A stretch of DNA of 64,000 nt from Siphlonurus alternatus (taxonomy: Eukaryota; Arthropoda; Insecta; Ephemeroptera; Siphlonuridae), in the NCBI GenBank assembly GCA_949825025.1, contig OX463781.1, positions 49,116,317 through 49,180,316 on the forward strand, in the 5' to 3' direction. This document shows, piece after piece, positions 1 through 56,815 of this stretch (its first letter is position 1; every line of letters starts with the position of its first letter). The position numbers and the translations under genes were made by a program. The notes under the pieces were generated by a model. It made no database searches. It was not told the origin of the DNA and saw only the letters and a list, made by a program, of their open reading frames with translations.

Positions 1-98
1 GGCTGCAGACGTCTGCTGCTCGACTCCGCTTGCTGCCCCCCCTCCTCCGTGCACGTGTCTGGGCGTAGTAGCGAAACACCTGAACAAACCATTAAAAA
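1..98 (+). other. Possible 3' end of an exon cut by the window start
   Basis: The first 98 bases are GC-rich and open in frame 1. They end in a good 5' splice consensus (AAAAA, then GTGAGTAT), and the DNA turns sharply AT-rich right after it. The pattern matches the other exon/intron edges in this window. I do not recognise the peptide, and it could equally be a non-coding 5' exon. Confidence 0.25.
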
Positions 99-368
99 GT
101 GAGTATACATAGTAAGCTATTTTCGTAAATAAAATTAAAAAATGAGCAATTATCCTTCTGTAATTCAAATAGTACCCAAATTTTAACACTGCAGAAATAA
201 TATCAAAGTTCCTGAAAATTAAATGAAAATAACAGTATTTAAAATAAAAAAAAAAATAAGAAGGAAAAAAGACGGTCAAAGATTAAGATTTTTCATCATC
301 ATCATCTTCTTATTCTTTTTTTTTTTTTTTTTTTCAAATCAAAGAGCAAATCTGGAAGAACCATTACT

Positions 369-517
369 CTACTGTATAACAGATCTTAGTTTACGTGTAG
401 ATTCAACTACGCACGGTGGCCATCTTGAACGTTATAACCAGACAGCTGGCGTTAATCTGTCAAGACTTGTGTGGCGCCATATTCTCAGGCGTAAACTTAG
501 ATTTGGTATATTGTAGA
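369..517. repeat. Hairpin MITE family A, copy 1
   Basis: The element is about 150 bp with imperfect inverted ends. The left end reads around CAGATCTTAGTTTACGTG. The right end is the reverse complement of a similar block (CGTAAACTTAGATTTGG). The middle contains TGGCCATCTTGAA-like and GGCGCCAT-like blocks shared with the copies near 2184 and 3298. No coding capacity, so a non-autonomous DNA element is likely. Confidence 0.6.
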
Positions 518-531
518 TGCATCTTAATTTG

Positions 532-1205
532 AATACATACATACATACATAACATGACGCCATATCCCTTTTCGGGGTAAGCTAGCAGCATTATTACCTC
601 GGCCGTCTACAAAGTGCCCTCCAAAGCACTCGATTCTTGCATACTCCACTTGCTTCAGAAATACTCATAACACTCTTTTGTATTCTGCACTCTCTATTAC
701 ACTGTGTACTTTTAACACTTCTGTTCTTCAAACATTCTGCAATCACATCCAACCAAACCTTTATAGGTCTACCTAATCCTTTCATGCCTTGTACACTACC
801 TTTAAACACCTGTTTTGTAATTCGTTCATCACCCATTCTCTCAACATATCCAAACCAACGTAGTGTACTTTTTTCATACTTGTCAATTACGCTTTCTTTC
901 ACTCCACACTCATTCATCACCCATGTGTTTCTCACTCTATCCATCCTAGTTTTACCACACATATTCCTTAAAAAACTCATACCAACAGCATTCAACTTAC
1001 TTCTATGCTTTGTTTGATACACCCATACTTCAGATCCATACATCAAAGTTGGTATTAGGACAGAGTTATACACAGCTAGCTTAGCCGTATTAGACAACAG
1101 CTCAGTGCGACACAACCCTGCCATACTACCCACAATCATTGAATATTTTTTATTATTCATGATTAGCATTTTTATTATTATTTCCCTGTGTACAGTCATT
1201 CAAGC
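532..1205 (-). mobile_element. 5'-truncated RTE-type LINE, 3' end of the reverse-transcriptase ORF
   Basis: On the minus strand an ORF of about 200 codons (1199 to 594) has the hallmarks of the C-terminal part of non-LTR reverse transcriptases. It reads YNSVLIPTLMYGSEVW, then LRWFGYVERM, then a GRPIKVWLD-type motif. Downstream come a short 3' UTR with a CCCCGAAAAGGGATATGG block and a TATG-type tandem tail at 532-551, both typical of RTE-clade elements. The catalytic YADD part of the RT and the endonuclease are absent, so this is a dead-on-arrival copy. The plus-strand ORF over the same span is a shadow. Confidence 0.85.
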
Positions 1206-2183
1206 CTTATCAGCTTTAGTCGACTGAACAGGATAATTTGTACGCTTTAATCATTTTTGAACCACAACCAAAGACAAGCTATTTTTCACGGCTGTAGTTT
1301 GTGCTTGATTGTGTCATTGCAAGAAAAATGATTATTTGCTTTATTGGCAGCTTGAAGATCACATGAGCTTAATTTGCAAAAATCATTTTTTTTTTCTTTT
1401 TATTATTATTTTTTTTTTTTGATTCATCTATTGTGTGTCATTTTTATAATACGCTTTTATTTATTTGTTTAAATAAATGTATTTGCCAAAATTTTTTTTA
1501 ATTAATGCAGAGTAAAATAAATTTCATTGTGAAAGAATCTTAAGTTAATTAAAAAATTAAATAAAACAAGATAAAGATATGTACATTGTACATACAATAA
1601 TAAAATGAGTAAACATGTGGCGTGCAGTACCTCAAATTAATAATGTGATTTAAGTTCAGGAAATATAATGTTGAAAAAAAGTTCAGAACTAGATTTGCTG
1701 AATGTTTGATCAAATTTAAGAACAAAATAAAATCTAATTTCGGGTTTAACTTAAATTGCAATGCAGAGAGCTAGTTTTCCTTAAATGAAAATGAACCCCA
1801 GCCAAAGTTATAAATTGGACAAAGCCTGAAAATTTAGATTATTTGTGGTTTTTCTCATATCACGATTTACAAAACAAGTTTTTCAAATTTTTCTAAATTT
1901 TGGAGGTAACACACAGAACAAATAGTGGCATGTGACGTCCGAAATTTCTCACCTCTCGTCTGTCGAGCAGCACGCAGCACGGCTTGACGATGGCTCTGCT
2001 GGGCTCCTCCATTTAAGCCTGGGACGGACGAAACATCATTCAGCTGGCACGGAGGATTTTTTTCTGCAGGTTAAAGTAAATTAACATGAAGGAAAACCAA
2101 TTAAAAAGGCTCACAGTTATGCATGCAACTACATTAAAATTATGCAGTATACATACAGCATCTTTTATGCATACAGTATTATG

Positions 2184-2340
2184 TACTACATTACAGATCT
2201 TAGTTTACGGACGTGCAGATTTGACTGCGCACGGCGATCGTCTTTTGTTTTTCCCATCCAGACATACGGCTAGACAGTCTCGAATCTAGGCGCCATAGAA
2301 TCTACATGCAGGTAATCTAACAAGTAAGATCTCTCAGACT
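2184..2340. repeat. Hairpin MITE family A, copy 2 (decayed)
   Basis: It starts ACAGATCTTAGTTTACGG and continues with a TGCGCACGGCGATCGTC block like copy 1 at 369. A GGCGCCATAGAA block follows. The right inverted end is poorly preserved, so the 3' limit is approximate. Confidence 0.45.
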
Positions 2341-3297
2341 GTACATGTGTATCAAGTGTATGATACATGCTAAATTATAGGAATCAGGGAGTATGCATAT
2401 GCAAAGTACATATGTAATAAATTATTACCAATTACACCACGCAGCCCGGTAACGGACCCCCTTAAGACATTTCACACTTTTAACAATTTTTATCTGCCAT
2501 ATTTAGGGTTCTTAAAATTTTGAAACAATTATTAGGTAACATGTTCAATAATAGAATGTAGCAATTGAGTTTATCATAATTTCAGTTCCATATTGGAGCA
2601 TCTCTTTGAATAAAAAAAAAAATTGTGTGGAGGAACATAAAAATTTTCTTTTTTTTTTTACTTTTTTGCCTGTAAGGAGCCTAAAAGCAGGTCGGAACCA
2701 AAACAGGGCTAAAATCCAAAACTGGGCTGTGCACTGTACTGTATGCACACTGCCTAAAACTGCCCTTGCTTGCAAAGCCCACTCAATTTTTGTAGTATGA
2801 ATATAGGTGTAATGCATAACTGCATTAATTAATTAAATGTAAGCTAAAAAAGAGAACAAGAATGAAACCATGCAACAGACCATAATCATAAGAAAACCAG
2901 TCAGCCAGTCCACAGTGTTTTCACACTTTTCACCTTTGGAATTTCAATTCCTGAACGCAAAAAGATTGCTTTGGATTTCTCTAATATAATTACCTGTTCA
3001 ATTTACGAATGAAATTCGACTGAATACTGGCAGATCTTCAAGCAACAATACAAAGAAGTTCGCACATTGTTTACATGTGAAGTAATTTTGATCAGCTGTA
3101 TTTTTGACTCCACGTCCGCACTACGTGATTCATCTGCTTCAGCGCGAAGACTTCAAGTTTTTAACCTTTGTCCGTCGAGACACCAGAATATATATTTCAC
3201 GTACCGCAGATGAGAAACTCTGAAAATGTTTTGCAATTTTTATATTTCACTAGAATATTTGCATTTTCCCAGAATGCTACCTGTAGACCACAAACCA

Positions 3298-3471
3298 TAC
3301 AGTCTAACAGATCTTAGAATACCTGTAGACACTATGGCGCGGATGGCGCCAGCTCCAACAGTCCAGACTGAATGGCGGCATCCAACATTAAGATCCTTTT
3401 AATATTAATTTTCAAGATGTCCGCCGCGCGCACTGAATTCACACGTAAACTAAGATTTGTAATACTGTAGT
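3298..3471. repeat. Hairpin MITE family A, copy 3
   Basis: The left end has AACAGATCTTAGAATAC. The right end has ACGTAAACTAAGATTTG followed by TAATACTGTAG, the inverted counterpart of the family terminus. The centre is GC-rich with GGCGCCA and GCCGCGCGCAC. This copy best shows the long terminal inverted repeats. Confidence 0.55.
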
Positions 3472-6286
3472 ATTAATTAATTATAATTAATTGTAGTCTT
3501 CAATTATATTATTCACGTTAATTAATAATTAATTAATGAGTGATCAATATATGCTAGCTATATATAGCTATATATAGTTAATTTTATTATTATATTATTC
3601 ATAAACATTTAAGTATATATAATAATATCGTTTTGAGATTTAATTACATTTAATATTTTTAATCATGATCCATGCAGAAATGCAGAGATGATCATCACTA
3701 TAACTATAATTAGAGGCTCTAATATATATCAGGTTTAATATATTTTATACCATTTGTAATATATAAATCTGAATATTTGTCTACGAAACGTCGTTACATT
3801 AAAAAGTTAAAATAATTTTCATATTTTACTATATGTAAGACCCCTGCGGTATTCTTACTGTTTAATATTCAAAATAGTTGAAACTAAACTCAAATGGGAA
3901 GCTGTGCGCAAAAAGTAACAACACAGCTGTTTTTCGATTGTCATCTTACTTTCATTTCAGCAATCAGCTGAACTTGTAGAGGCGTGCTTGATACTGGTAA
4001 CATCAAATTAAACGGGTGATTTATCCAGTTTTATTACGGAAAATCATCCAAGGTAGGTCAAATCAGCAAGTAATAAGTTCATATGCATTGTATGTATTAG
4101 TGTAGGTCAGTGCAGTCATACAGAAAAGGTAGGATGTGTTTTGGATGGGTTCGAGATAAATACAGTGTCTATTTCATCGGCTAGGCAAAGCGACCGCCGT
4201 GTTAACGCTGTAGCATTCGTGCTATGGTGTTACACGGCGATGCTTCAACGCAAAAAACATAATATCAATCTGATTATATTTAATTTCAAAAGGGTGTGTT
4301 CCGTTTTCTTAACGTATTATATAGGAGTGCGTTTTGTTACTTGAAATTTAAATGCGGACCACGGAGATATAAATTAATCCAGGGAAAAAAAAATGCAAGT
4401 ACACCACCGTACTCACCGCCCTGTGTATTTATTTATGCATGGCGATAGTATGGTGATTACAATTCAAAATGGCGGGAAAGTCCGACCAAGGCCAGTTTAA
4501 GGTTCATAAACTGTTTTAAGTGGATTTTAACTTCAGTACTCGGTTCATAATTATTGTTTTAATTTTTCTATTATTAAATAAAAGTTTTAGGCAGTGGAAA
4601 ATAGGGCAAAAGGGCATATGTGATTTTTATATGTTACCAAGCCAGATTCTCAAGGATGGCGCCATTTTATGTATGTCATGGCGGCGTTATCCATACCATA
4701 TAATATAGTAAATATATTTAATTAATTTCTAAGCTAACTATGGGTTAAATAGTATTCATATGGCCTAAATAATTATTTTTAAATTATTGTTAAACTAAAT
4801 AAATGTCCCCGCCTTGGTTTCTAACATATTTTAATAAATGTAAAATCTGAAATTTAATGTCGGTAAATAAATAAAAAAAATCTCGATGTTACAATATGGC
4901 TGTCTGACTGTAGTTTTGCCGCGCATGAATCTGCGTGCACGGAACTATTTTTTGTAAAATTGTTTCATGTTTGGATGAGTAGGTTTGATGTTTTGTAAGC
5001 AATATTATATTATAAAAAATTATGATATAATATTTTTAGCCAATTTAATTATTTTTTGCATCTTTTTATTTTCTTAAAGTAAAAATACAGTAGTATGCTT
5101 AGGGTACTATTTTCTCATGGAGCTTCCCGGTAGTGCCGCAAGCGGCGCTCACCACCCAAGCCAAGCTAGCAAAGCTTCCCAAAGCGTCCATTACAGCACT
5201 CGCAAACCAACGCTCGTCATGTAATGAACGTATCCCGCTCGCTGCGCAAGATTCTTCGAACATGAAGTCAAGACCTGAGAATTTAGTACTCGCAAGTATA
5301 AGCCATAGCTCATTGCTGCTTCCTTGTGTTGATTTAATTATCTGGTATATTTTCTTCGGGTTAAAGCTATTCCAATCTGCTATGAAAGCACTGGAATCCT
5401 GGTTTTGCTTCAGTCCCTTGGTGCAACAAATTGTGCTTGCATCATTGTATCTAATCACTTAATATTTCAAGTGAAGTCAATTATCTTATTTTAACTCGAA
5501 ACTTTCACGCTACAATTTTAGTGCCATATACCAGCAGAATTCAGAAATCATTCTTGTTAAATAATATCAATCCATAACTCTATGACGCAGTTCATGTCGG
5601 TTATCGAGTAGTTCACCAGGCGTTTAACTTCGGTATAACGCAGGGCTGAGCTGCTTTCTAGCCGTGCATGTAGCCACGCATCAGATTTCTGGGTTGATCG
5701 CTAACCGCCATCTTAGCTAAAGATAGGGCAGCTGGGTGCCGTGCCCATAGGTTTGATTAACATAGTTTCATTTGCATTATATATCCAACCTCTCATCCGT
5801 TATTATTAGTGTTATTTTATATTGATTTTTGTGTGTGTTACTGAATTACATCCAGTACAATAATATTATGTAAGGGTTATCGTGAAATTATATTTTGTAT
5901 TTTTTTCTAAATCATTCGATTAATTAAATAATATCAACCCTAGACGTTTGTTTTTAATTTCTCTTACATAAGAACCTTTTATTCATTCAAAGATAGCCAA
6001 TTAGCCTAAGTGATAGGAATTGCTAACAGAATAAGTACTAGTAACGTGCCGAGTACGCCCAGCAGCACCAATACAGGCCAGCAGCTGCAGTCATGGAGGG
6101 CAGGGTACGAGGTCCGTTACATATATATATATTAAAGTTTCATAATAATTATATAAGATAGTAAAATGAAATAACGTTGCTAAGAAAAAGCACACAAACA
6201 TTAACAAAAAGCATTAACAGATGCGTGCTAAAAATGTTTGCATGTTTTTTTTTATTTTTTTATTTCGACACTTCATGAGGCGATCA

Positions 6287-6342
6287 GCTGACTCAGGTTA
6301 GCGGGAGCGAGGAGAGTATAAGCGCATCTTATCTTATCAGTG
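6287..6342 (+). promoter_or_regulatory. Candidate core promoter of the MRP gene with a CNC-Maf/antioxidant response element
   Basis: GCTGACTCAG at 6287-6296 reads CTGAGTCAGC on the other strand. That contains TGAGTCAGC, a full match to the ARE/CNC-small-Maf core TGA(C/G)NNNGC. A TATA-like GTATAAG follows at about 6316-6322 and an arthropod-type initiator TCAGT at 6337-6341. A second TCAGT lies at 6356. A good 5' splice site (AAAG, then GTAAGT) after 6405 would end a non-coding first exon. An acceptor TTTTATAG ending at 6818 would begin the exon that carries the start codon. MRP-class transporters are known Nrf2/CncC targets. Assignment here is inference from motif and position. Confidence 0.45.
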
Positions 6343-6849
6343 AGACGTATTAAAATCAGTGAGAACATGATATCGTTCGCCCACGTATGTCAATCAATTT
6401 TAAAGGTAAGTCGCTTTTTTGCTGAAAATTAAAATCAATTAGCATCATTTATATCTCAGGTCAAAATTTGAAGTTTGATTTATATGTCAAATTCCTCGAC
6501 ACTATTATAGAATGTATTAGTTTTTATTTTTAATTAACGCTTCAGTAGTCTGTTGGTGGTAGAAAAATTTACACGTGCATGCCCCAAATATCTTCTTGAA
6601 GCATCTTATGGACGTTTTCTTATTCATGGTAAAAAATGTAATTTAATATATACTATTAATTTTTTTTAGTAAAAAAATATTCTTCATTTTTTTTTTTTAA
6701 TTAGAATGTGCCTATTAAATCTTTAATTAATTTTTACAAATCACTACAATTATAAATTTGTTTAAACTCAATACAGGAATAAAGTAATAATTGATTTCTC
6801 TGTGTATTCTTTTTATAGCACTCTTGAATGCATACAACAATAAATTGTA

Positions 6850-17590
<10,741 letters not shown>

Positions 17591-17675
17591 TTTGTGTAAA
17601 GCTTAGGTATTTGTTGACAAAATTAGTGTTTAATTCTTTCTGTACGTATAAAAATTACGATGTAACTTAACAATG

Positions 17676-17681
17676 AATAAA
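17676..17681 (+). terminator. Poly(A) signal of the MRP gene
   Basis: AATAAA lies 86 bases after the stop codon in an A-rich context. It is the first canonical hexamer downstream of the stop, so a short 3' UTR is likely. Confidence 0.6.
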
Positions 17682-17699
17682 AACAAATTTAGTGACGTA

Positions 17700-20600
17700 C
17701 TAACGTATATAGCCATAGCCTGTCTATTGGTGTCTTTCTTTCCTATCATAATTCCATCCTACATCAATATCATATCAGTTCTACTGCAGTAATTTTAATT
17801 TTCAATCAAAAATCAAAACATGGTCGCTGCAACCTTTTATCAAGTTCACTTGTGTCAAAATTCAAAGAGCTCCTCGCTCGCAGCGACAACGATCGATATA
17901 ATAACATCTGTTATCAACTTTTGACTTGCGTAATTCACTAGCCAACATACTTATATTTTACATTAATTAATTACTATTTAAATTGTGTCCCTCACAAGCA
18001 ACTGTAAAATTAACTACACAATTCTCCTCCCACTATCAAAATCAAGCTACAACTGGTTTTAAATCAACTTTAACTCTGCAACTTTCTACTCGCCTAAATT
18101 TCATAGTACTATATGTACAAGAATATTAGTTGAGGGATAGGATATAACAGCAATAAAATCATCATAAAAAAAATAGAAATTAAAAAAAATAATTAACATT
18201 ATATTAACACGTAAAAATGCAATTTGTTTTTATTTTTGAATTGCATATTGTATTTATTTTTTTTGTAATTCATACATTCATACTTTCTTTCACTCGAAAA
18301 ATGATAAATATTTAATAAACAACTCGCGAACAACACCTTGATTCGAGTGTCACAACGTTGGATAATATTCTTTTACAGCTATAGTAGGACCATCTTTTCA
18401 GAAAATAGAAAAGAAAACCTTATTTATACAATTTTACAAGAAAGTGCGTGAAAATTATGGTTGTGCTGCACAGTTTTATATTTAAAGAATTAAGGAAAAA
18501 ATTTGATATAATTGTGGCAGTAAAAACGGTGAAGGGAATTAATGTTATCTATACTAACTGTACATATTATTTTCTCTCGTAAATAGAATTATAAATAATT
18601 ATAATTCAACTTATATGAACATACATATAATTATTATTTAATATTTATACAATGTTTATATTTTTTTTTAATTTTTATGTCCGATATAAAATATACCAAT
18701 AATTTATTAATTATTTATAGAGTGAACAAGAAGCACCAACACAAAGAAAAAAAATCACTTGTTATGTTGGCTCCACTGACACTATAGTTTTGATGTTGTA
18801 CCAACAAGTTCCATTGTTTGCTGACAGCAAGACCTGCACGATTCTTGCTGACGTCACTCGGGCAGTAAACAAAATACATTATGTACACAAATAAATGCCT
18901 CCAAATGGGAAAAAATAAATATCACTTAAAACAAGTCAATAAACTCATTTTTTTATGTAACACAACAAATATTATTATTATTATGTTTTCTAAAAACGCT
19001 AGCTTAGTAATACATTGAACGCAATTGGAAAGATAATAAAAATTAAAAATAAATATATAATATATATGAATTTAAATTTTGTCTTATTTATTAACACTAA
19101 AAAAAAGGAAGGTTGTTTTTATGCTTTTTTTTATCGAAACATGTATGTATTTATATTTTTTCTTTCAAAGTTAGGCCTTTTGTAACAGTTTATATACATT
19201 ATTATTAATTTGCACATTAAATTTGACCTAGTGTAATTAGACATTAAGAAAAAGAGATATTTTTGCGCACAATGATTGCAAAGCTGTGGTTTTTAAGATG
19301 TATTCGCGTCAAATCGAAAATTGGGCGTAAGGATTTCGAGGGGCTCGCCACATTTAAAAAATTTGGCTTGCCAGAGACATTTGAGTATCGCCACGGAACA
19401 GTGAACACATTTCTTATTTGCCAATTTCAGCAAACCAACTTTCAAAGCTACCAACTTACAATTGCATCAATTGATTTCGCACTTTTAATTTTGAAAAGCA
19501 AGCTCAGAATATTGATTTGCTGAAATACAATTTTATTAAATTTTGCGACTATATTTTCATTTTAAAAACAAACCCACATTTGATAACATTAAAATATTGC
19601 CACATTTTTTTTAAACACCAGTAACTTACATAAATTTATATTCTTATACAAACAAAGAGCAAATATATTCTAGGAATAGAGCACCCCAAATCCGGATATG
19701 GTTCATTCTTTTAACATCAAATTTGATATTTTGACTTCAATTAAGTCTCCAATTAAAACTAGGGCTGTTCATTAATATAAATATAAAATATCATCGGGGG
19801 AAAAATAAATAAAAAATTAAGAATTTACAACGCGAGTCAAAATACCAAATTGGAATTACGTTATGACTGTCAAACATCAATCCATAAAATTTGAAGAGCG
19901 GTCAAATAGAGGTTTAATTTGAAATATGTAAATGATTTTCTGATTGGTGGCATTTAATAAAGTTAATAATTTTTTAATCAATCCATTATATTTGTTTTCG
20001 TAATTTTTGTGGTCGTTTTGAATGAAAGTATACATTTTTAATTATTACTACATCCTAAAACATGTTTTAAGATTTTTTTTTGTAGCTCTCACATTGATAT
20101 ATAAAATGGATGACACTGACCACAAAATCAAACGGGGACCAACACTAGTAGAGTAGTAAGATTAATATACAGTAATTTTTATACTAAGAGGTAGGGTCCA
20201 TGAACGAAAGGTAAAATATTTTCTAGCTGACTGTAGTAAAATCTTTCCCAATTAAATTAACATTTTTCATGTTGATTTCCCACGAGAAAAATCATCACCC
20301 CAAAATTTATTTAGGAAAGAATTAATATTTTTTGCATTTATATACGATCAAATACTCTAATATTTTTGGTACCATTTAAAGACATAGAATCAGTAATAAT
20401 TTTTAGATTGATTCAAGATCCAGCTAAATTTTACACGTATTGTCATAAGTTGATGCTTGGATTAATTAATTTATTTTAAATTTCTATTAAAAATGATTTT
20501 ATTAAATTAAATTAATTAAAAAAAAAAACTAAAATAAAATAAGAGGAAAAATAATTTTAACTCTCTCTTTCATTAAATGGATATCAATTATCATGATTAA

Positions 20601-21301
20601 TAAAAAATATTTTAATTAATTATTATTTTTTAACATGATTATGTATCTGAAAGTCTTTTTTTCATTTTTTTTTTAATTTCATTATAATTTGAAATCTGAT
20701 GAGTTGAAAAAAAGTTTTGCATAATATTATTTGCTATTAATATTTTTTCTTGTAATAGATTGCTCAGTAACGTTTAATGTACAGTATTATAGTGGAGGAT
20801 GAAATAGTTAAAACGAATGAGCCTTCAGAAATCATCATCAGGCCGATAGCATTATCACAGTGAAATAACAGTTATTTTATATCCTTCAAGCAAAAGAACG
20901 GAGAACATTATATGAATGTCATTATTATTATTTTTATATCCAAAACAGTAGTAGCAGATGGATGTTGTTATTATAACGATGTGGGTGTTTAGATAGGGTA
21001 AATGGCTGGAACACACCATAGGAAGGCATAAAGAGCGAGATATCAATTATTATCTCTATTTTGTAAAGATAATAATAATAATCAGATAATAAGTATACGT
21101 CACTTGACAAGAAGATTATTATTATTAATATTTATAAATTATTATTTTTTACATAGTTTATTAATGTAAAATGATGCATACTTATTTAAATACATAGTCT
21201 CCATGTTATTACAGATTGATAATTATAATATATAATATATTTATTTCCATATAAAACTTTACTACACCAAAAACAAAATTAATTATTATTTTATTAAATT
21301 G

Positions 21302-21335
<34 letters not shown>

Positions 21336-21737
21336 GATGAACAGATGTGTGCCTTTGATTTGATGACGTCATAATACTGACAAATTTCTACAAGAGTCTT
21401 TTTTTTTTAATTAATTATATTAGTAGTTTATTAAATTCATTGTATGATTTTTTGATTTATTTTTTATATATTTGTCCCATGGACAAGACGATAGCATTTC
21501 TTATTAATAATATTATTATTACTTGGTTCCATTCACCTGGCTAGCAAACCCTGTCTTCAACTACATTTTTCAAAAGTAGATACACTTCAAATCATAAAAA
21601 TACTCCTTTTTTGTCACAATGATTTCATAACAGTATAGAAGTGAATCTAATTTGAAATAAATGTGTATTTTTGATGATGTTAGGGTTTCTTGCTTAGTTT
21701 TAGTATACGAGTATAAAAGCATATCACTTCTGGCTGC
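17700..21737. other. Convergent intergenic region and unc-13 3' UTR
   Basis: Very AT-rich DNA lies between two tail-to-tail genes. It holds many A/T homopolymers, TAAT-type palindromes and an (ATT)n tract at 21305-21335. No ORF with plausible codon use is seen. The unc-13 3' UTR must occupy the right-hand part, but TTTATT (minus-strand AATAAA) is too frequent to choose a cleavage site. Confidence 0.6.
21305..21335. repeat. (ATT)n microsatellite
   Basis: About ten uninterrupted ATT units lie in the probable unc-13 3' UTR. Confidence 0.9.
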
Positions 21738-55707
<33,970 letters not shown>

Positions 55708-55839
55708 GCTTACCTTCTCTTTGTTTTAACACTTACAACAAATTTACGACAGTAACGTTGAACAATTATTACGATGATTTTGACTTATTTAAACGTTTAA
55801 TAAATACAAAGAGATTAATATTTTTATATATGGTTAACG

Positions 55840-55990
55840 TTGATGGGAGAAGTGGTGCGTGGTGGAGGTGATGGCGGCGGTTGCTAGGCGACTAGGAGCG
55901 TCGTGTCACATGTTGCCTTGCAGCGCCGGACACAGTCGCGAGGAGACGCCGCTTGCTGGCCGCTCAAGTTCCGTGCTGTGTGAGAAAATC
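55840..55990 (-). promoter_or_regulatory. GC-rich island upstream of unc-13 with a perfect RFX X-box
   Basis: The sense strand has GTCGCCTAGCAAC at 55892-55880, matching the X-box GTNRCC N(1) RGYAAC at all fixed positions. It lies about 175 bp upstream of the ATG in the only GC-rich block there. RFX factors act in neurons and ciliated cells. Function here is inference. Confidence 0.4.
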
Positions 55991-56706
55991 ACATCGCTAG
56001 ACAAATATCTTTTTGTAAACTATGTAAGCGAACCAGAGTTAATTCAAGCAAACACTTTCTTAAAGCCTTCAATTTTTATTAAATCCATCATGATTTATAG
56101 ACACCTGTCAATAAATAAGGTAAAAAAGAAGAAATTTTTTAATGTCCTTTAAAAAAAATTTATTCATTTTATTGACTGATAGATGATGTGAAACTTCTTG
56201 AAGTTGTCAATTTTTTAATTAACGTTTTCCTGGAATTGTCTTTAAAAATTATTTATTAAGCCAGCTTTATGTTTATAAGTTTAATTTTTCTCAACTTTTA
56301 ATGAGTCAAAAATGTAATGTTAAAATAATTTTGTTAAAATTAATTATTTTTATTATATATAATTTATATTGTCTTTTGGAAGTGTTTTATAGTCAAAAGT
56401 CGGAATTTCATTGTTGTTACTAACATTTAAAAATAGTTTAAATTATGAGCATCCTCTTGTTTCAGAGATTTAATTAAGTGTTTAAGACGTTATTTTAGAG
56501 AAATATAATCAGAGAAGAAGTCTTGTTTTGCAGGGGCAAACTACCCTCCAGCAAGTTAATTGCGTCGTCTTGAAACTGCCCTTCCCCTTGCGTCAGTTGG
56601 TCCAGTAATAAAGAGGAAAGACAAGCTCTGTAACTTTGAAGAAGCCATAGGATGTTTTTTCAACGTTACAGAATATAAAAATGACCCTTCCTTCCTGACA
56701 ACTCAC

Positions 56707-56815
56707 AACAAGCAGTTGTCTTGAAGGCCCTTGTAGTTGCCATAGGAACCACCGCTAACTCCATCTAACCCACCCCCATATAACCATCCACTTTCTTTGC
56801 CATTTCTGCCCTTAA
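56707..56815 (-). other. Orphan exon-like block upstream of unc-13
   Basis: On the minus strand a pyrimidine-rich tract ends in CCAAGTAG. An open block follows, reading KGRNGKESGWLYGGGLDGVS, then GGSYGNYKGLQDNC, and ends TT before GTGAGT. It is 109 nt with coding-like composition and good splice sites. I do not recognise it. It could be an alternative upstream exon of unc-13 or part of another gene. Confidence 0.3.

Larger units (their letters stand above)
99..6286. other. Intergenic AT-rich region upstream of the MRP gene
   Basis: No convincing gene is visible beyond the listed repeats. The stretch holds a LINE 3' end, three copies of a hairpin repeat, homopolymer runs and short AT palindromes. 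A GC-richer patch at about 5100-5460 is open on both strands without a recognisable product. A small GC-rich patch lies at about 6040-6115. Confidence 0.6.

Noticed and set aside
223..516. 97-codon plus-strand ORF near the window start
   Set aside because: It runs through poly-A and poly-T tracts and into a hairpin repeat; low complexity explains it.
637..1017. Plus-strand ORF of 126 codons
   Set aside because: It is the antisense shadow of the LINE reverse-transcriptase fragment on the minus strand.
19263..19523. 86-codon plus-strand ORF in the convergent gap
   Set aside because: Composition is that of the surrounding non-coding DNA, with no splice context and no recognisable domain.
55709..55720. 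GAGAAG-GTAAGC just before the unc-13 ATG as a splice donor making the exon internal
   Set aside because: No acceptor or upstream exon that would use it is evident, and the ATG with an upstream in-frame stop gives a sensible N-terminus. A non-coding splice form is not excluded.
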